Of a stretch of 64,000 bases of DNA, positions 1 to 12,300 are shown piece after piece. Where the stretch lies: contig OZ038462.1 in assembly GCA_964036295.1 (NCBI GenBank), positions 26,150,259-26,214,258 of the forward strand, given 5' to 3'. How positions within the stretch are numbered: the first letter of the stretch is position 1; every line of letters begins with the position of its first letter. Origin of the DNA: Plumapathes pennacea (lineage: Eukaryota > Cnidaria > Anthozoa > Antipatharia > Myriopathidae). A model generated the notes under the pieces. It searched no databases, was not told where the DNA came from, and worked only from the letters and a program-made list of their open reading frames with translations. The position numbers were made by a program, and so were the translations under genes.

Positions 1-420
1 TACACAAAATATACCTCTTAAATAATCAAACAATTATGCCATCAAAACAACGTCCAAATACTATAGTCACTCTAGCAGTGCAGTAACTCATATTAACTTA
101 CAGTGTCATGTCGCTCAACGAAGTGTATGTCGCAACATTTCTGAATTATTGGTAGATAAAAATATGATAGCAGAAATTCAACTACTTATTTATGCACGAG
201 TTACAGTGGCCCACCCTTTTGATTTCATTAAATAAATTGGCCTACTGAACCATTTGCAAGTGCCCAGAAGAATGTACCTTGTCATGCATATGTTGCATAA
301 ACAATATGCAACATAAATAGATAGCTAGCAAGCTTAAATTCACAATATACTATGTATTAAATAAAAAGAAAATGTTGTGGTTTGAAATTTCAAAAATGTC
401 TTCTTTCATTATTATTGCAG

Positions 421-509
421 GCATGCCCATTTATTTTGGAGCAGATGCTCACTGTTGCAAGTTTATGTGGATCCCCTTTGACCTTAGGACTAGAATTAAC
501 CTTGGTTAG
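421..509 (+). other. Possible 3'-terminal coding exon of a gene lying left of the window
   Basis: A pyrimidine-rich stretch ending in TTATTATTGCAG at 420 looks like a splice acceptor. It is followed by a short open frame (GC|ATG CCC ATT ...) of about 28 codons that stops at 507-509. A second frame stays open to about 573, so the frame is not certain. An AATAAA lies at 677-682. I do not recognise the peptide. The call rests only on acceptor, open frame and poly(A) signal, and could be chance. Confidence 0.2.
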
Positions 510-780
510 TTTGGTTCCTGGTGGCAACTCATACTGTAAGACCTCTGTAATGAATCTTCGAAGCCAACTCTGATTATTGGCTGATAACAGAAACTTTCAG
601 TTGCCACCTGAATTTTACAAACAGGCTTTTAAGGACTCTTTGACATGATGTATTCTTCTATCACATAATATAAACTAATAAAATCTGACTAGCATGTGCA
701 AATAATTGATTGCAGTGTCCTAATGGAACACCTCTGGGCCTTCTTGTGAACTACTGTATACAGCTTTGTGGAGCATAATT

Positions 781-801
781 AAAAAAAAAAAAAAAAAAAA
801 A
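781..801. repeat. Poly(A) run
   Basis: An uninterrupted A tract of about 21 bases. The interval 510-1073 otherwise holds no gene that I can support. Confidence 0.8.
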
Positions 802-1073
802 GGATAATTGTCAAACTTTCTTTAGTTTGGTCTTGTGCAAGAAAATATAGACACACTAACTAAAGTGTCCAAAGTGACGTGATATCTAACAATGCACAAA
901 CTTAATCGTTGATTTCTGTGTAGAAAATAGTTCGGCGTACAACTCAATACTCGCCTCAAGCATAAGTTAGAAACTTACAGCACATCGTTAGAAGCCTTTA
1001 AGCTCATGGGCACCTTAAACTCACGTCGTGAGGAACGTAGCGTTAATTTAGTATTCTATAGCGGTAAATAATA

Positions 1074-2147
1074 TTAGTCCTTTGGACCAAGAAGATAGAC
1101 AACCCCTTCGTAGGTAAAGAACATTATGGCCGTGTTAGGAACCTGGCGAATTAAGTGGGTACCCAGCCCACCGTACAGCCCTCGCCATCCTTCTTCTTGC
1201 ACGACGACCTTCAGAGCGTGATAAAAGCTACGATACCTTTGTTGGCCAAGAAACTCGCTTTCCTGTTGTCTAAGACGCGTGCGAGCGACTTCGTGTGGAT
1301 AGCAAAGAGACGTGGCGATAGATTTCGAAACACTAGCAGCCAACAAACACTCGAGCACATTAAAGTCCTGCACGGTTTTCCGACGGAAGGCTAGAAGCTT
1401 TGCTTTGATGTGTTCGTAGATTGTGAAGTGGATGACAGTTTCCGATATTCCAACGTATGACGCCGTGAGTCCGCGATAAAACGCTCTTATTCCTTCGCTC
1501 TTGTAAGAGTCTCGCACGAGTTGTAAAGCGCTTATTCGTTTCCCTTCCCTGTTGTCGAGTTGCAGTCGGGTCTTGATAAACCACAGCGGATTGGTGACGG
1601 TGTGATTTATAAATGAAGCAATAGCTGCTGAAGTCATGTGAACAGGAGCGGAGTCCGTTTTCATGTGACCCGAGTGATTCAATATGTCTTTCGTTTTGGA
1701 GTAAATGGCGAAGTAGATCGCTCTTGACGGCGTTACTCCAAGAAGTGTAGGTCCAAGTCCTTTGAAGAGAGCCCTGAAACCTTCCTCTTTTACTATTAGG
1801 CGGCCATATGGAATAATACCTCGAAACTGGTGCTTTTGCGCTCTTATTTCTGTGCTGAAGTTTACAGTTCCTGTCCCCGTAGAAAGGGCGGGCGAAACGT
1901 TTAAACGAACTGCCTTGGATCTCTGTAGACGGAAAGCCGAGGACTGTAGTCTTGTCTGGATTACTTCGAGAGGACATGTTACGAAAGCTCCAACAGAACC
2001 ACCTAAACCTCCGCCGGCGAGATGAACAAAGCCCGAAGGTTGTACTTGACGGCTTTTTCCCATGGCTGACAGCTCGCTCACGGCCTGATTGCCAGCAGGT
2101 TCGCTTGCTACGCTGACACAGATGTCATCAACCTCTTCAACCAGCAT
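1074..2147 (-). CDS. SLC25A36: Mitochondrial carrier, SLC25A33/SLC25A36 type (pyrimidine nucleotide carrier)
   Basis: Full-length 357-residue ORF from ATG (2147) to stop in one exon. It has the threefold mitochondrial-carrier repeat: signature 1 at about residues 59-66 (PLEVIQTR), signature 2 at about 187-194 (PLWFIKTR, with W in place of the usual acidic residue) and signature 3 at about 284-291 (PHEVARTR). The glycine-rich start of helix 1 (AGGGLGGSVGAFVTCPLEV) and the PLWFIKTRLQ second signature are typical of the SLC25A33/36 branch, which moves pyrimidine nucleotides across the inner mitochondrial membrane. The first 40 residues are a variable extension. It lies head-to-head with the NUDT6-like gene, about 1 kb apart. 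The absence of introns is notable, but I see no poly(A) remnant that would prove a retrocopy. Choice between SLC25A33 and SLC25A36 is open. Confidence 0.9.
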   Translation of the reverse strand: MLVEEVDDICVSVASEPAGNQAVSELSAMGKSRQVQPSGFVHLAGGGLGGSVGAFVTCPLEVIQTRLQSSAFRLQRSKAVRLNVSPALSTGTGTVNFSTEIRAQKHQFRGIIPYGRLIVKEEGFRALFKGLGPTLLGVTPSRAIYFAIYSKTKDILNHSGHMKTDSAPVHMTSAAIASFINHTVTNPLWFIKTRLQLDNREGKRISALQLVRDSYKSEGIRAFYRGLTASYVGISETVIHFTIYEHIKAKLLAFRRKTVQDFNVLECLLAASVSKSIATSLCYPHEVARTRLRQQESEFLGQQRYRSFYHALKVVVQEEGWRGLYGGLGTHLIRQVPNTAIMFFTYEGVVYLLGPKD

Positions 2148-2658
2148 CAGAACCGCAAAATCATCTTAATACAACAAGAAGCGTCTTCGTGCATCTCTTT
2201 CGCTTCGCCGTCAAAAAGAAAATTTTCGCTTATGCAATTGCAACGTCATAGACACACCTCCGACACCGCCTTATTTGGTGACAATTCAACAATGGAACTG
2301 CCTCGACCAATAGTGAAGCTTCCCTCGTGATTGCAGTGGAACTAAAAGTTCGAAGTGCAAAGACCAGAAGCCTCGATAAATATACATAATATGTACTCAT
2401 ATTATGAGTGATGTGGAGCAAACTTTTCTGTGATTTTTTATTTCGATGCTATAGCGCCACATATATTGCCCAATAATAATACTATTGATATTAATAATAC
2501 TAATAGCTATCTTAATAACAACTAGTAAATAAACGTGTTGTTGTGGTGTGCTTGAGAACTTCAGTTAGTAATAGTGTATTTGAGCAATTTCAGCAGAAAT
2601 TTTAAGTTTATGTAGATCAGCTATAAGACTTTCAATTTCAACAGTCTTAATACGTGTT

Positions 2659-2731
2659 GGGGAATTAGCTCAAATGGTAGAGCGCTCGCTTAGCATGCGA
2701 GAGGTACCGGGATCGATGCCCGGATTCTCCA
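2659..2731 (+). tRNA. tRNA-Ala (anticodon AGC)
   Basis: A complete 73-nt cloverleaf. The 7-bp acceptor stem pairs GGGGAAT with ATTCTCC (one G-T pair) and the discriminator is A at 2731. The D arm is GCTC-AAATGGTA-GAGC. The anticodon arm CTCGC-TTAGCAT-GCGAG carries AGC. The variable loop is AGGTA and the T arm CCGGG-ATCGATG-CCCGG. G3-T70 matches the alanine identity element. The internal A and B boxes are intact. The T loop starts with A rather than T, as also found in other animal tRNA-Ala genes. Confidence 0.95.
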
Positions 2732-2738
2732 AGTATTC

Positions 2739-2744
2739 TTTTTT
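2739..2744 (+). terminator. RNA polymerase III terminator of the tRNA gene
   Basis: A run of six T on the coding strand eight bases past the tRNA 3' end, followed by a longer T tract near 2750. This is the expected Pol III stop. Confidence 0.75.
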
Positions 2745-3136
2745 ATTCTTTTTTTTTCTTTTCATGCTTTTTCTAACCTTCTCTGATGGACTTTCTGAGC
2801 TTCGGCAATTAATTAGTATGACTAAAGTTATCTGCTACCATATCTTTTGCCAAATAATTCGACTGGTTTTCTTTATCTGCTTTTATTTTTTGTATGTCTT
2901 CTCTTACCTTTGAAAATAAACTACAGTACTGCTCATCGTAACGATGCATGTATCCACTGGGGATGCGTACATGTTATTTTATAAGTTTTTCCAGCATAAT
3001 ATACTATTTTCAACTCGAAAAAAAAAGGCACGCCCGCAATGCTTTTTGTCAGCAACCATTCGCATTACTTTCCAAAATGGCGGACAATCAGTAATGATTC
3101 CGCTGATTCCGGCAGAAAAGAGGCCAATCAGTTAAT

Positions 3137-5280
3137 ATGCGATCACTGCTCCACAGAAGCAGCTTAAGATCGTTTTTGTTAAAGAGCTCCTTCAGAAATG
3201 TTTGCACCTCGCTGTCGCTGTTTTGTCTTCGTTGGGAACGCGCTCCGTTTAACGGTGTAAACGTTGATCTTTCCCAGTTGCAGGACGACTGCACGAAGGA
3301 GAGATTTTCTGAAGAGATGAGAGGTGAGACCAATGATTAAAGATACTGTAGCCACCTGGTTCTGAAATGCCATGCCCAACTTCATACCAAAATCTACGAT
3401 TTTTTGACCCTATTTCAGACCTGTAATCCCAAAAATATATGTCCATTTACCTATAAATACCAAAATAAGCCTAAGTCTAACAAATCAACTACCCTATTTC
3501 AGTTCAAGGAGACAAAACCTATACCCGATTTCAGAATAAAATGTTTGAAAACAATTAATGTTTGATATCCCTTGGAGTGCACAAACCTTATAATGTCTAT
3601 AGTATGGGAGTACACTGTGGCCCCCTTCCCTATGATTATGGGATAGCCACCCGGTGAGACTAATTAAAACTGCATGTGTCCATGAAGCTTAATCTTTCAT
3701 CTATCTGTATTAATACAACAGGAAGCATACTCCAGTGGAGGAAGGAAGGGAAAAAGGCGGTTTGGTTAAAGGTTCCTGTGAGACTTAGTCACCTCATTCC
3801 AGAGGCATATGCAAGTGGCTTTACTTACCACCATGCTTGTGACAACTATGCAATGCTGCTGAAGTGGCTCCCATCACATTTACCCTGTAAAGTGCCAGCA
3901 TATGCAACTCACCAAATGGGAGTTTCAGGTGAAGACATTCAGTCATCAAACTTCTCAGTCTCCATGTACTTTTAGGCATATCGGATTTCATTAAATTATC
4001 TATAAATAAAAAATTAACTTAGAGTAACAGAGAAAAAGCCAGCATTTCAGTGATTTTTGTAAAGTACAGACTTTTAATTTCCAGTTTTTTTTTTACGTAC
4101 TTGGCTTCTTACTTGCAATGGAACCATGCTATTATGAAAACTCTCTGTTAAGGAGTTATTTGAAGTGTTATTGGATATAGCTTACAATAATTAAGTGCAC
4201 TTGGTTATATTGATTCATTTATATTGATTCACTTGTTTTCCAGGAATTGTACTAAATGAAGATAAACAGGAAGTGTTGGTGGTGCAAGACAAGTATAAGG
4301 TATAAACACTCATTGATTCACCATGCAAGAAATTTTAGCTTAATATCATAATGAAAATTAGGAAGAAGTCTAAGATCATGTTTGTTTTAAATTGTAACAG
4401 ATAAGGATGGGTGGTCTCAGAAAGCCCATATGGAAGTTCCCAGGAGGGCTATCAGATGATGGAGAAGATATTGGTAAGTGATTAATTTAGAAGACATTGG
4501 ATTGGTAAGTGATTAAATCTTATTGACATCAGGAAGTTCCACATTGACAGAGATTCATGAACTACCAAAACAAACAGTTCCATGAGAATGTTTAAAGTTA
4601 TGTCTCAAAAATGAGTGCAAGTGTTTGAGGAGGGGTTCCAAACACCAAGAATAATGAAAGCAAATGCTTTAATGCCTGTGCCCTTGGAAGACATGATGGA
4701 CTCTCAGGACTCAATAGTCAATGCAGCTGTTAATGGTATGCATTACATCTTTTATGTACTCAGCACAGACAGCTGTTCGTGAGATTTGGGAAGAGACTGG
4801 AGTGAGATCAGGTTTGTTATTATATTAAATAGTAATAAATAATAATGGTAATTACTACTATTAATATCAATATTGATATATTACTTTGATTTCGGCTAAC
4901 TTTGGGATAGCAATCTGAATGATTAAATTATTCTTGCCAATTTTTTTTCACCAGAATTTCAGTCTGTGCTTCTTTTTCGACATCAACACAAGATGAAGTT
5001 TGCATTTGACAAATCAGACATATATGTTATTTGCCGGATGAAACCACTCACTTTTGATGTCAGTTTGTGTGAAGAGGAAATTGAAAAATGCCAGTGGATG
5101 CAAATCAATGAACTGCTTTACAATCCTGACACCACACCCTTGGTTAAGACAGCACTTCGTCTTATTTTGCGTGGCATCAAGGATGGCTTTGAAAATGTTG
5201 ACATCACTGCTACTGAAATGAAATCATGGGTTGATCCAACCAGAACTTTCAAACTTTATAATAGACCTCTGCCTCAATAA
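3137..5280 (+). CDS. NUDT6: NUDT6-like Nudix hydrolase, six coding exons
   Basis: Exons read from splice sites and phase: 3137-3323, 3722-3928, 4244-4299, 4401-4473, 4764-4811 and 4955-5280 (stop TAA). The phases join without a break. The N-terminal NUDT6 module is in exons 1-2 (the motif WRKEGKKAVWLKVP, then the ASGFTYHHA and YATHQMGVSG regions). The Nudix box, GX5EX7REUXEEXGU, is split across exons 4 and 5: G and E in GGLSDDGE, then REIWEETGV. The catalytic RE..EE residues are present. The C-terminal exon is conserved (KSDIYVICRMKPLTF). Family members hydrolyse nucleoside-diphosphate derivatives, but the NUDT6 substrate is not established. The start at 3137 is the first Met of the exon 1 frame; it encodes a basic N-terminus that could be a mitochondrial presequence. 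An AATAAA lies at 6223-6228. Confidence 0.88.
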
Positions 5281-6376
5281 TAGATTGTTTTTCAGGGAGA
5301 TCAAGCAATAATATTTAGTACTAACTGTAGTTCACAGATAGTGAAAAGTGAGCAAAATTATCCTTTCAATATGCAATTGGTTGGGTGCAAATCAAATATA
5401 TGGAGAAAATTCCAGTTGATCTGTTGTTTGGGTTCTAGCTGGTCACTAGTTCACCAGACTAATGTTCTCCTAACACTTCTCCGACAAACCGTTTGTTTGG
5501 AAAGGTTCAAGAGAAAATTAGGGCCTTTTATTTATTTTAATTAATAAATTAATTATTCATTGGCAATTCAATATTCATATAGTCATTGTGGTGTTTCTGT
5601 TTCCTTTATTTAACAGAAGTTAGTTTGAATTTTAAATTGACAAAAATAATATGTTGTGCAAATCCTCAACCTTTGAGCAAACTTCATTCAACACTAAATT
5701 AAAAATCCTGCATGCTACTTCACCAGAATAGAACCATGCTTTGGAAATTATTAATTCTTGCATAAACTACACCTACATTATTTTGTTGGCATTTCAAGCA
5801 CTTATATATGCTGTGCTTACACGAGAAACATTTACCATATAGTAAAAGAACTACCGTGGTGAATTTGCAATCACCATGCCTTGCAGGATAGTAAATTGAC
5901 ATTTACTAACCAAAGCTTTGTAAATTGTCTACACACGAGGTACGTTTAGTGCACAGCAAAGTAAATGCTTTCACAGAGGTATTTGTGTCTCATCTAAACA
6001 TGGCATCATACAGTCATGTAATATTTTCACCAGATATTTTTGTGCATTATTACAAATACAAGTGCAATAATTTAAAAACAATATAGTTTTGAGTTGCTGC
6101 AAATATTGAAAGGGGAAGCTTCTGTCACCATTGACTATGACAACATATACATTATTTCATTGAAATCTAAGATGTTTCTCATTTCTTGCTCTGTTTTTTG
6201 TATTGTATTTTGAAAGTCGAACAATAAAAGAATTGTGTGATACCTAATAATAATATTAATACACACTGCATGAAATTTTGCAAGTTGATGATGTTGTTTT
6301 AGTGCTTGCAGAGTTCCCGTTCAGAAAAACATGTGCAGTTTATGTTTAATTCATCAAATCATTGACTGTGCTACCC
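5281..6376. other. Convergent intergenic spacer
   Basis: AT-rich DNA between the 3' ends of the NUDT6-like gene (+) and gene A (-). It presumably holds both 3' UTRs. The only clear signal is AATAAA at 6223-6228 on the plus strand. No further gene was seen. Confidence 0.5.
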
Positions 6377-9300
6377 TCAAGTCGTCAGCCACTCTTGATG
6401 CATAGTGAAGTCAGTCCTATATGGCCGATAGATGGTCACCCGCGGTTCGCTCTCATATCGGAGGTTTCTGGCAGGGGGCTTTGGAATGTCATACTTGCCA
6501 AGAAGGTAGCGATTGGGATTCAACTGGCCTGTGTATTTAGGGTCGATGTATTTATCTTTGATGGGATCTGACTCCAAAGTTTTCATCAGCCGCACAACAG
6601 CATCTTGTTCTAAATAAAGAGAGCCAAAATTAGATAAAGAATATAATTTAAAAATCTGTCAGCATTGTTTAAATACAATACCATACAATAAATTTTATAA
6701 TATTAAATGCATACTCCACTTTACAACACCAATTTAAAATGGATATACATTTGATTAATACTGGATATGATTCAAAATTTTATATATACTGAAGGTGAAT
6801 ACTGCACTTCCTATTAAAAAATATGATATATAAGAACTAATCATTTAGAGTATTTACAGTTTATATTATACCTTCTCGGCCTGCCTTTTTCAACCATCTG
6901 TTAACTGCAGGAACTATATCTGGCTTGAATGTGGATTGAACAGTCTGCAACACACGATAAGAATGATATTTATTCCCATGAAGCACACAAGAAATCAGTC
7001 TTTGCTAGACACCATCCTGTAATGTAGCTGCAGATCTACCCATGAAATGATGTATACTGACATAAATACCACTTCGCTTCCCAAGAGTATTGTAACGTAC
7101 CCAGGGTCCACAAACACAGGAAACAGAGCTTCAACAACGTCCAACTGTATTAACCTCTCAACAGTACGTCGACTCATACAAAATGACTCATACGAAACTC
7201 CCGTACAAACTCCCGTACAAAAACTCGTACAAAAACCCGTACCACAACGGCTTGTGATCCCTTTTATACTAGACACACGCTAACCGATTCGCTATCAGTC
7301 GCCACTTTAACGGACTTTACTACATACGCTAACACTTAACGGACAACAAACGGACTAAACTTACACACGTGAACACCTAATGCTCGCGCATTACATTCGA
7401 TTAACGAACTCAACTCAATACTTGCTAGCACCTAATGCTCGCGCATTACATTTGCCCCTTCCCTAAGGACCTGATGCGTCCTCGCATCAACAAAAGTGAA
7501 AAAACAGGACTATAACACCGAACTTCTTAAATCTTAAATCTAACAATCCCTTAACTCAAACTTTCCTGCTTCCCCCCCTTCAAAACCTGATGCATCCTTG
7601 CATCTAAGGGTGCAGTTAAGGCCATTGCTTCAACCCAAGACAGTTCAACAGGTAAAATAAAATGTCACTAGCAAAATTGCTCAAAGTGCACTGGTCGCCT
7701 CCGTCCTCTTGTACTCCTCCGTGGTCCCTCTCCCAGGCACCTGCTCTCATCACAGTCACGTCCTCGTCGGTTCCTCCGGTTCCCATCATCATCATGGCCT
7801 TGTTGGCTCCTCCAACTCTCATCATCATCATCATCATGACTTTGTCCTTTGTAGGGCTGTAACTTATCATGGTGGACCACCTTACACTTCGAAGATGGAC
7901 TCCGCCGAATTCTGTACACCACATCGTTGATCTTTTTTACAATAGTGTATGGCCCCTCCCATGGACGCTGTAATTTTGGACTGTATCCCTTTCTGCGCCT
8001 TGGATTGAAGAACCAAACTGGATCTCCTTGCTTGAACTTGGAAACATTCAATTTGTGATCATACAGTCGTTTGTGTCTCTGGGTTTCTAATCGCAGATGC
8101 TCTCGAGCTCTTTCAAAAGGAGCTCCTACAGAATAGCTCTGCATTGGTGCCCGAGGGGTCCTCCATGGCCCTCGTCTTGATGCACACAGGTCACACTTCT
8201 GGCACCACTCTCTGACATCACGGCTGCTCCCACACCAGTAGAATCTCTCCTTCACCCGTGCTATGGTCTTCTTCACTCCAAGATGCCCTGCCGTTTGTGA
8301 ATCATGTAAATGCACCATCACTTCCCGTCGCATATTTCCAGGCAAGACCAACTTAAATGTCACACGATCACCATCCTCTGACTCCCAGCGACGATATACG
8401 ACCCCATCTCGAAGACACAAGTTCTCCCACTGTGCCCAGTACGCTTTGATGGAAAGACTTAATGGTGCAATTTCCGCCCATGCTGGTCGTCCATTCCCCT
8501 CCTGAAGCCACTTTAAGATTGGTGCGATCATCGGGTCATCAGCCTGAGCCCGGTGGAGTTCTTCTGTTGACCACTGTTGTACCCACCGCTCCATGCAAGA
8601 GGGAGTTTCATTTGTGCCATGTGCCATTTGTGCCACTTTACAGCATCTCGGTGGAACAACTTCATCAGAGTGTGCTTCAATAACCTCTTTCTCTTTGCGA
8701 ACAGGAAAAATTAGCTCCAGCTGCCCATCTCTCGGTACGATGCCACAGCCATGTCGCTTTAAGAAGTCCATCCCAAGTATACCCTCCAGATCAATACTTG
8801 CGACCCAAATTTCCTGCTCCAGCGATCTCCCGTCAATGGTAAGTTTAAAGATGCTTCGCCCCAAAAATGGCACGCTACTCCCATCTGCAAGGACCATTCT
8901 CGTCTTTACTTCTTCCAAAGACGGCCTGCGACTCTCTGGGATTTCATAATACACAGTCGGATTTATGATTGTTACATTGGCTCCCGTGTCTAGCAGAAAA
9001 CGCACAGAAGTTCCCTCAATGTTCCCTGCGACGAACATCACAGACTGTCCTTCGGTGTTAACTGCGCCAATCTTGACTTCAGAAGTTATTTGTTGCTGGT
9101 ATTCCGACCGAGTTTCGACCCCCAAACTCGGCCTCTCGCCGTTTCCCTGCCAATTCTGCGGCTCGCCGTTTCCCTGCCGATTCCGTGTCTCGCCGTTTCC
9201 CTGCCAATTCTGTGGCTCACCGTTTCCCTGCCGATTCCGTGTCTCACCGTTTCTGGAAGCAGTGTCGTGAAACATGTCAGTGTGCCGATCTACATTCCTT

Positions 9301-12300
9301 TCCCGCTCAACTGGACAATCCCTCCTGAAATGCCCTCTTTTGTTACAGGTCCAACATGTTCGGCCCGCACTCGGCATTGAAGAGTTGGCCCGAGGTTTAC
9401 TAGTTCGTTTCCCTCCATCATTTTTGTCCGCCAACTGCTTAAACAGGGAATGTTGGCCCGCCACGATTTCCTTAAATAGCTCATGCAATCCTCCCTGCTC
9501 TTCTCCACTGGTCACACTCGTTGCCTGTGCCACCTTTGTGTGATCGTCCCAGCCGTTCAAATCTGAGACCAGCTCAAATTGTACCCGGTAATCTTCCCAC
9601 GGCATCTTTCCATCGAAGGCTGTTGGCCGTACTAATGGCTTTCGATGATTAATGGACTCACGCCCACGGTATTCTTTTTGTGTCCTGGAATATACTGGAC
9701 TACGCTCACGAGACCCACGATCACGATATTCTTCCGGTTCCCTGGTATAAACTGGACTGCGCTCCCGGTATTCTTCCGATTCCCTCTGATTAACTGGACT
9801 ACGTTCGCGGTATTCGTCCGGCTCCCCGCGATAAACTTGCCCACGTCTGCGATATGCTTCCGGTTCTCTTGGATATATGGCTTCCGGTTCTCGCGCGGAA
9901 TCGCGCCCAGTCCTCGCGCGGCTCTCAGACATTTGAAAGGTCCGCCATATTTGTTGTATTTGTTGATCCATTCGACGACCCATGTCGTCCATTCGACGAA
10001 CCAGCCCTTGTAATACGGACGAAATGGCATCGTTAGGAGGTGCTGTAACGGGGGTTTCCGACGAATCTCTTGACTGCGATAGCGACGGGCTTGGAGGTTC
10101 GCCGTCCCGATATTCCGGGTCCATATCAAACTCGGAGTCAACCCGATCATTTGCCATATCCACTGGCAGAAGAAAGTCCCGACGACTACAATCGTTTCTG
10201 ATGAACGGCGATTCAGTTCCAACGATTCGACTACTTCAACCGTTTCTGGTCCAACGGCTACTCGACGACTTCTCCCGCGAAGGTCGCAAAACGACAAATT
10301 AAACTTAAAAACTATACTCACGATCCTTGTGCTTGATTGCCCACACCGCTGCCACCAATTGTAACGTACCCAGGGTCCACAAACACAGGAAACAGAGCTT
10401 CAACAACGTCCAACTGTATTAACCTCTCAACAGTACGTCGACTCATACAAAATGACTCATACGAAACTCCCGTACAAACTCCCGTACAAAAACTCGTACA
10501 AAAACCCGTACCACAACGGCTTGTGATCCCTTTTATACTAGACACACGCTAACCGATTCGCTATCAGTCGCCACTTTAACGGACTTTACTACATACGCTA
10601 ACACTTAACGGACAACAAACGGACTAAACTTACACACGTGAACACCTAATGCTCGCGCATTACATTCGATTAACGAACTCAACTCAATACTTGCTAGCAC
10701 CTAATGCTCGCGCATTACAGTATTATTATTATAAAACTTAAATTTTCTCCTTCAATCATAAAGTGTTAAGGAGAACTTGGTTTTTGGATTCCCACAGGAA
10801 TATCCTGAAATTTATTACTGTATTATTATTGCTGTGCACTTTCACCTTGTTGAAGTCTGCCTCCCTGTCAACCATCTGCAGCATGTTTGTCGCTGTACTT
10901 TTGTCTGGGAGAAAAAAAAAGGTTGCTTCATCAGCACTGCACGTGCACTACACATTTTGCTATTAAACTGAAAAGGATAACAGCCATCTTCCAACTGAGC
11001 TCCATGAAAACTATGGTACAACAGAGATGCCAAATCCTATAAATTTTCTGGTGGGAGATTTTGGCTGGGGTCTGGGGCCCACTCGGTCAAATGGCTTGGC
11101 CCTGTGGTGGGGCCGATGGGGTGGGGTTGACAAATGAACTAAGTCTGCTTCAGAGCCAAGGAACTTTGGCCAACATGGTGAGCCAATATGCCTTTTAGCA
11201 CTTCCTACAAGACATTTTGTTGTATTCAACTTTTATTTAAAGGAAAAAAAATTCCCCCAAAAAATTACGTTCTTGATCATTGAAAACAGGAGATTTCAGA
11301 CGACGGGTGAGTGAGGAGAGATGAGGTGCTCATAGGGGAGAATTGGTTTATCTGCTACAAACCTGTTCCTCACACTGACGTGGCACTGACTGCAGGGTAT
11401 GTAAGGATCAAAAGGAAAGAAGAAGTAACATTCTGTTCAGTACCTTTCAATGATGCATTCTTCATCCAGGCCTGAGTTGCAGGGACAGAATTTGGATGCA
11501 TGATGGCTTTTAGTGTCTGAAAAAGTGAAACAAGAATCATGCATGGTTTTTTAATTATACTGCCTAGTGAAAGCTTTCGACTCATGAATTAATATACATG
11601 AGGATATTACACAGCGGCACAGAGATATGAATTTTATTTTTGAGTGGTTAAAAACAATATTTTACGAACGAGCACTTTGCGAGTGAGTAAAATATTGTTT
11701 TTACCACGAGAAAATAAAATCGATATCTTCAAGCCGCCATGTAATTTTCTTTTTATTTTATAAGACACGAGTGTTTTACGAGAAATTGCACAAACAACCG
11801 TGCAAAAGCGGGAAATGATGCCAACAATATGGAAAATACGCCACTCGGGTCCCGGATGTAGTTTCGTATGGATTTTATGCACGGTATATTTTCCAGTAAA
11901 ACACTCGTGTCCCCAATACAAGATGCCAGCTGATACTACCTCGTCTGCACCCCTCTTTTGCAAATCTTTCATTTCCCACAAAGTGTAGTACATTGTGCGC
12001 TGGGTATCAATGGGCTCTTTTTCAGGTCTGTAACCAACTGCAAACAAAATTAAAGTAATCCATATTCACTTGGCAATATTGTTTTCAACTGAGGAATCTG
12101 GTCATCAGGTCGAGGCCACTATAAATTTGTGTGGACAAATGTTAGGGGAGGTAAAAAAAAAGGAAAAAAACAAACAGGCAAAGCCCTCCTTTTCTCTTTT
12201 CCCTTCCCAAAAGTCTTATTGCCCAGATTTCCTTTCCCCTCCTCTCCTCTCTCTCCTAGAGGAGTTGGCCTGATGATACTCAGGTTATGGTATAAAAGTC

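Larger units (their letters stand above)
7091..10719 (-). mobile_element. Internally deleted Ty3/gypsy-type LTR retrotransposon, recent insertion
   Basis: The element is 3629 bp. Its two 360-bp LTRs appear identical by eye and run TGTAAC...ATTACA on the plus strand. A 4-bp GTAT occurs just before (7087-7090) and just after (10720-10723), giving a target-site duplication. On the minus strand, a primer-binding site follows the 5' LTR and a purine tract precedes the 3' LTR. The single ORF keeps gag, protease, the integrase zinc finger and the integrase tail, but lacks reverse transcriptase, RNase H and the integrase catalytic core. It is therefore non-autonomous. It sits in intron 5 of gene A, in the same orientation. 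Confidence 0.93.

Noticed and set aside
6995..7276. 93-codon frame (-) and its twin at 10318-10545
   Set aside because: Both lie mostly in the LTRs and are duplicated by them; no coding evidence.
6872..11516. The two 73-nt motif exons of gene A as mutually exclusive alternative exons
   Set aside because: Joined directly they would shift the frame, which first suggested exclusive use. A 59-nt linker exon (10846-10904, phase 1 to 0) then appeared between them, matching the linker exon of gene B, so both can be used in one transcript.
11634..12047. 137-codon frame (-) taken as one exon
   Set aside because: Only 11940-12037 fits as an exon of gene A. The rest runs through an inverted-repeat element in the intron.
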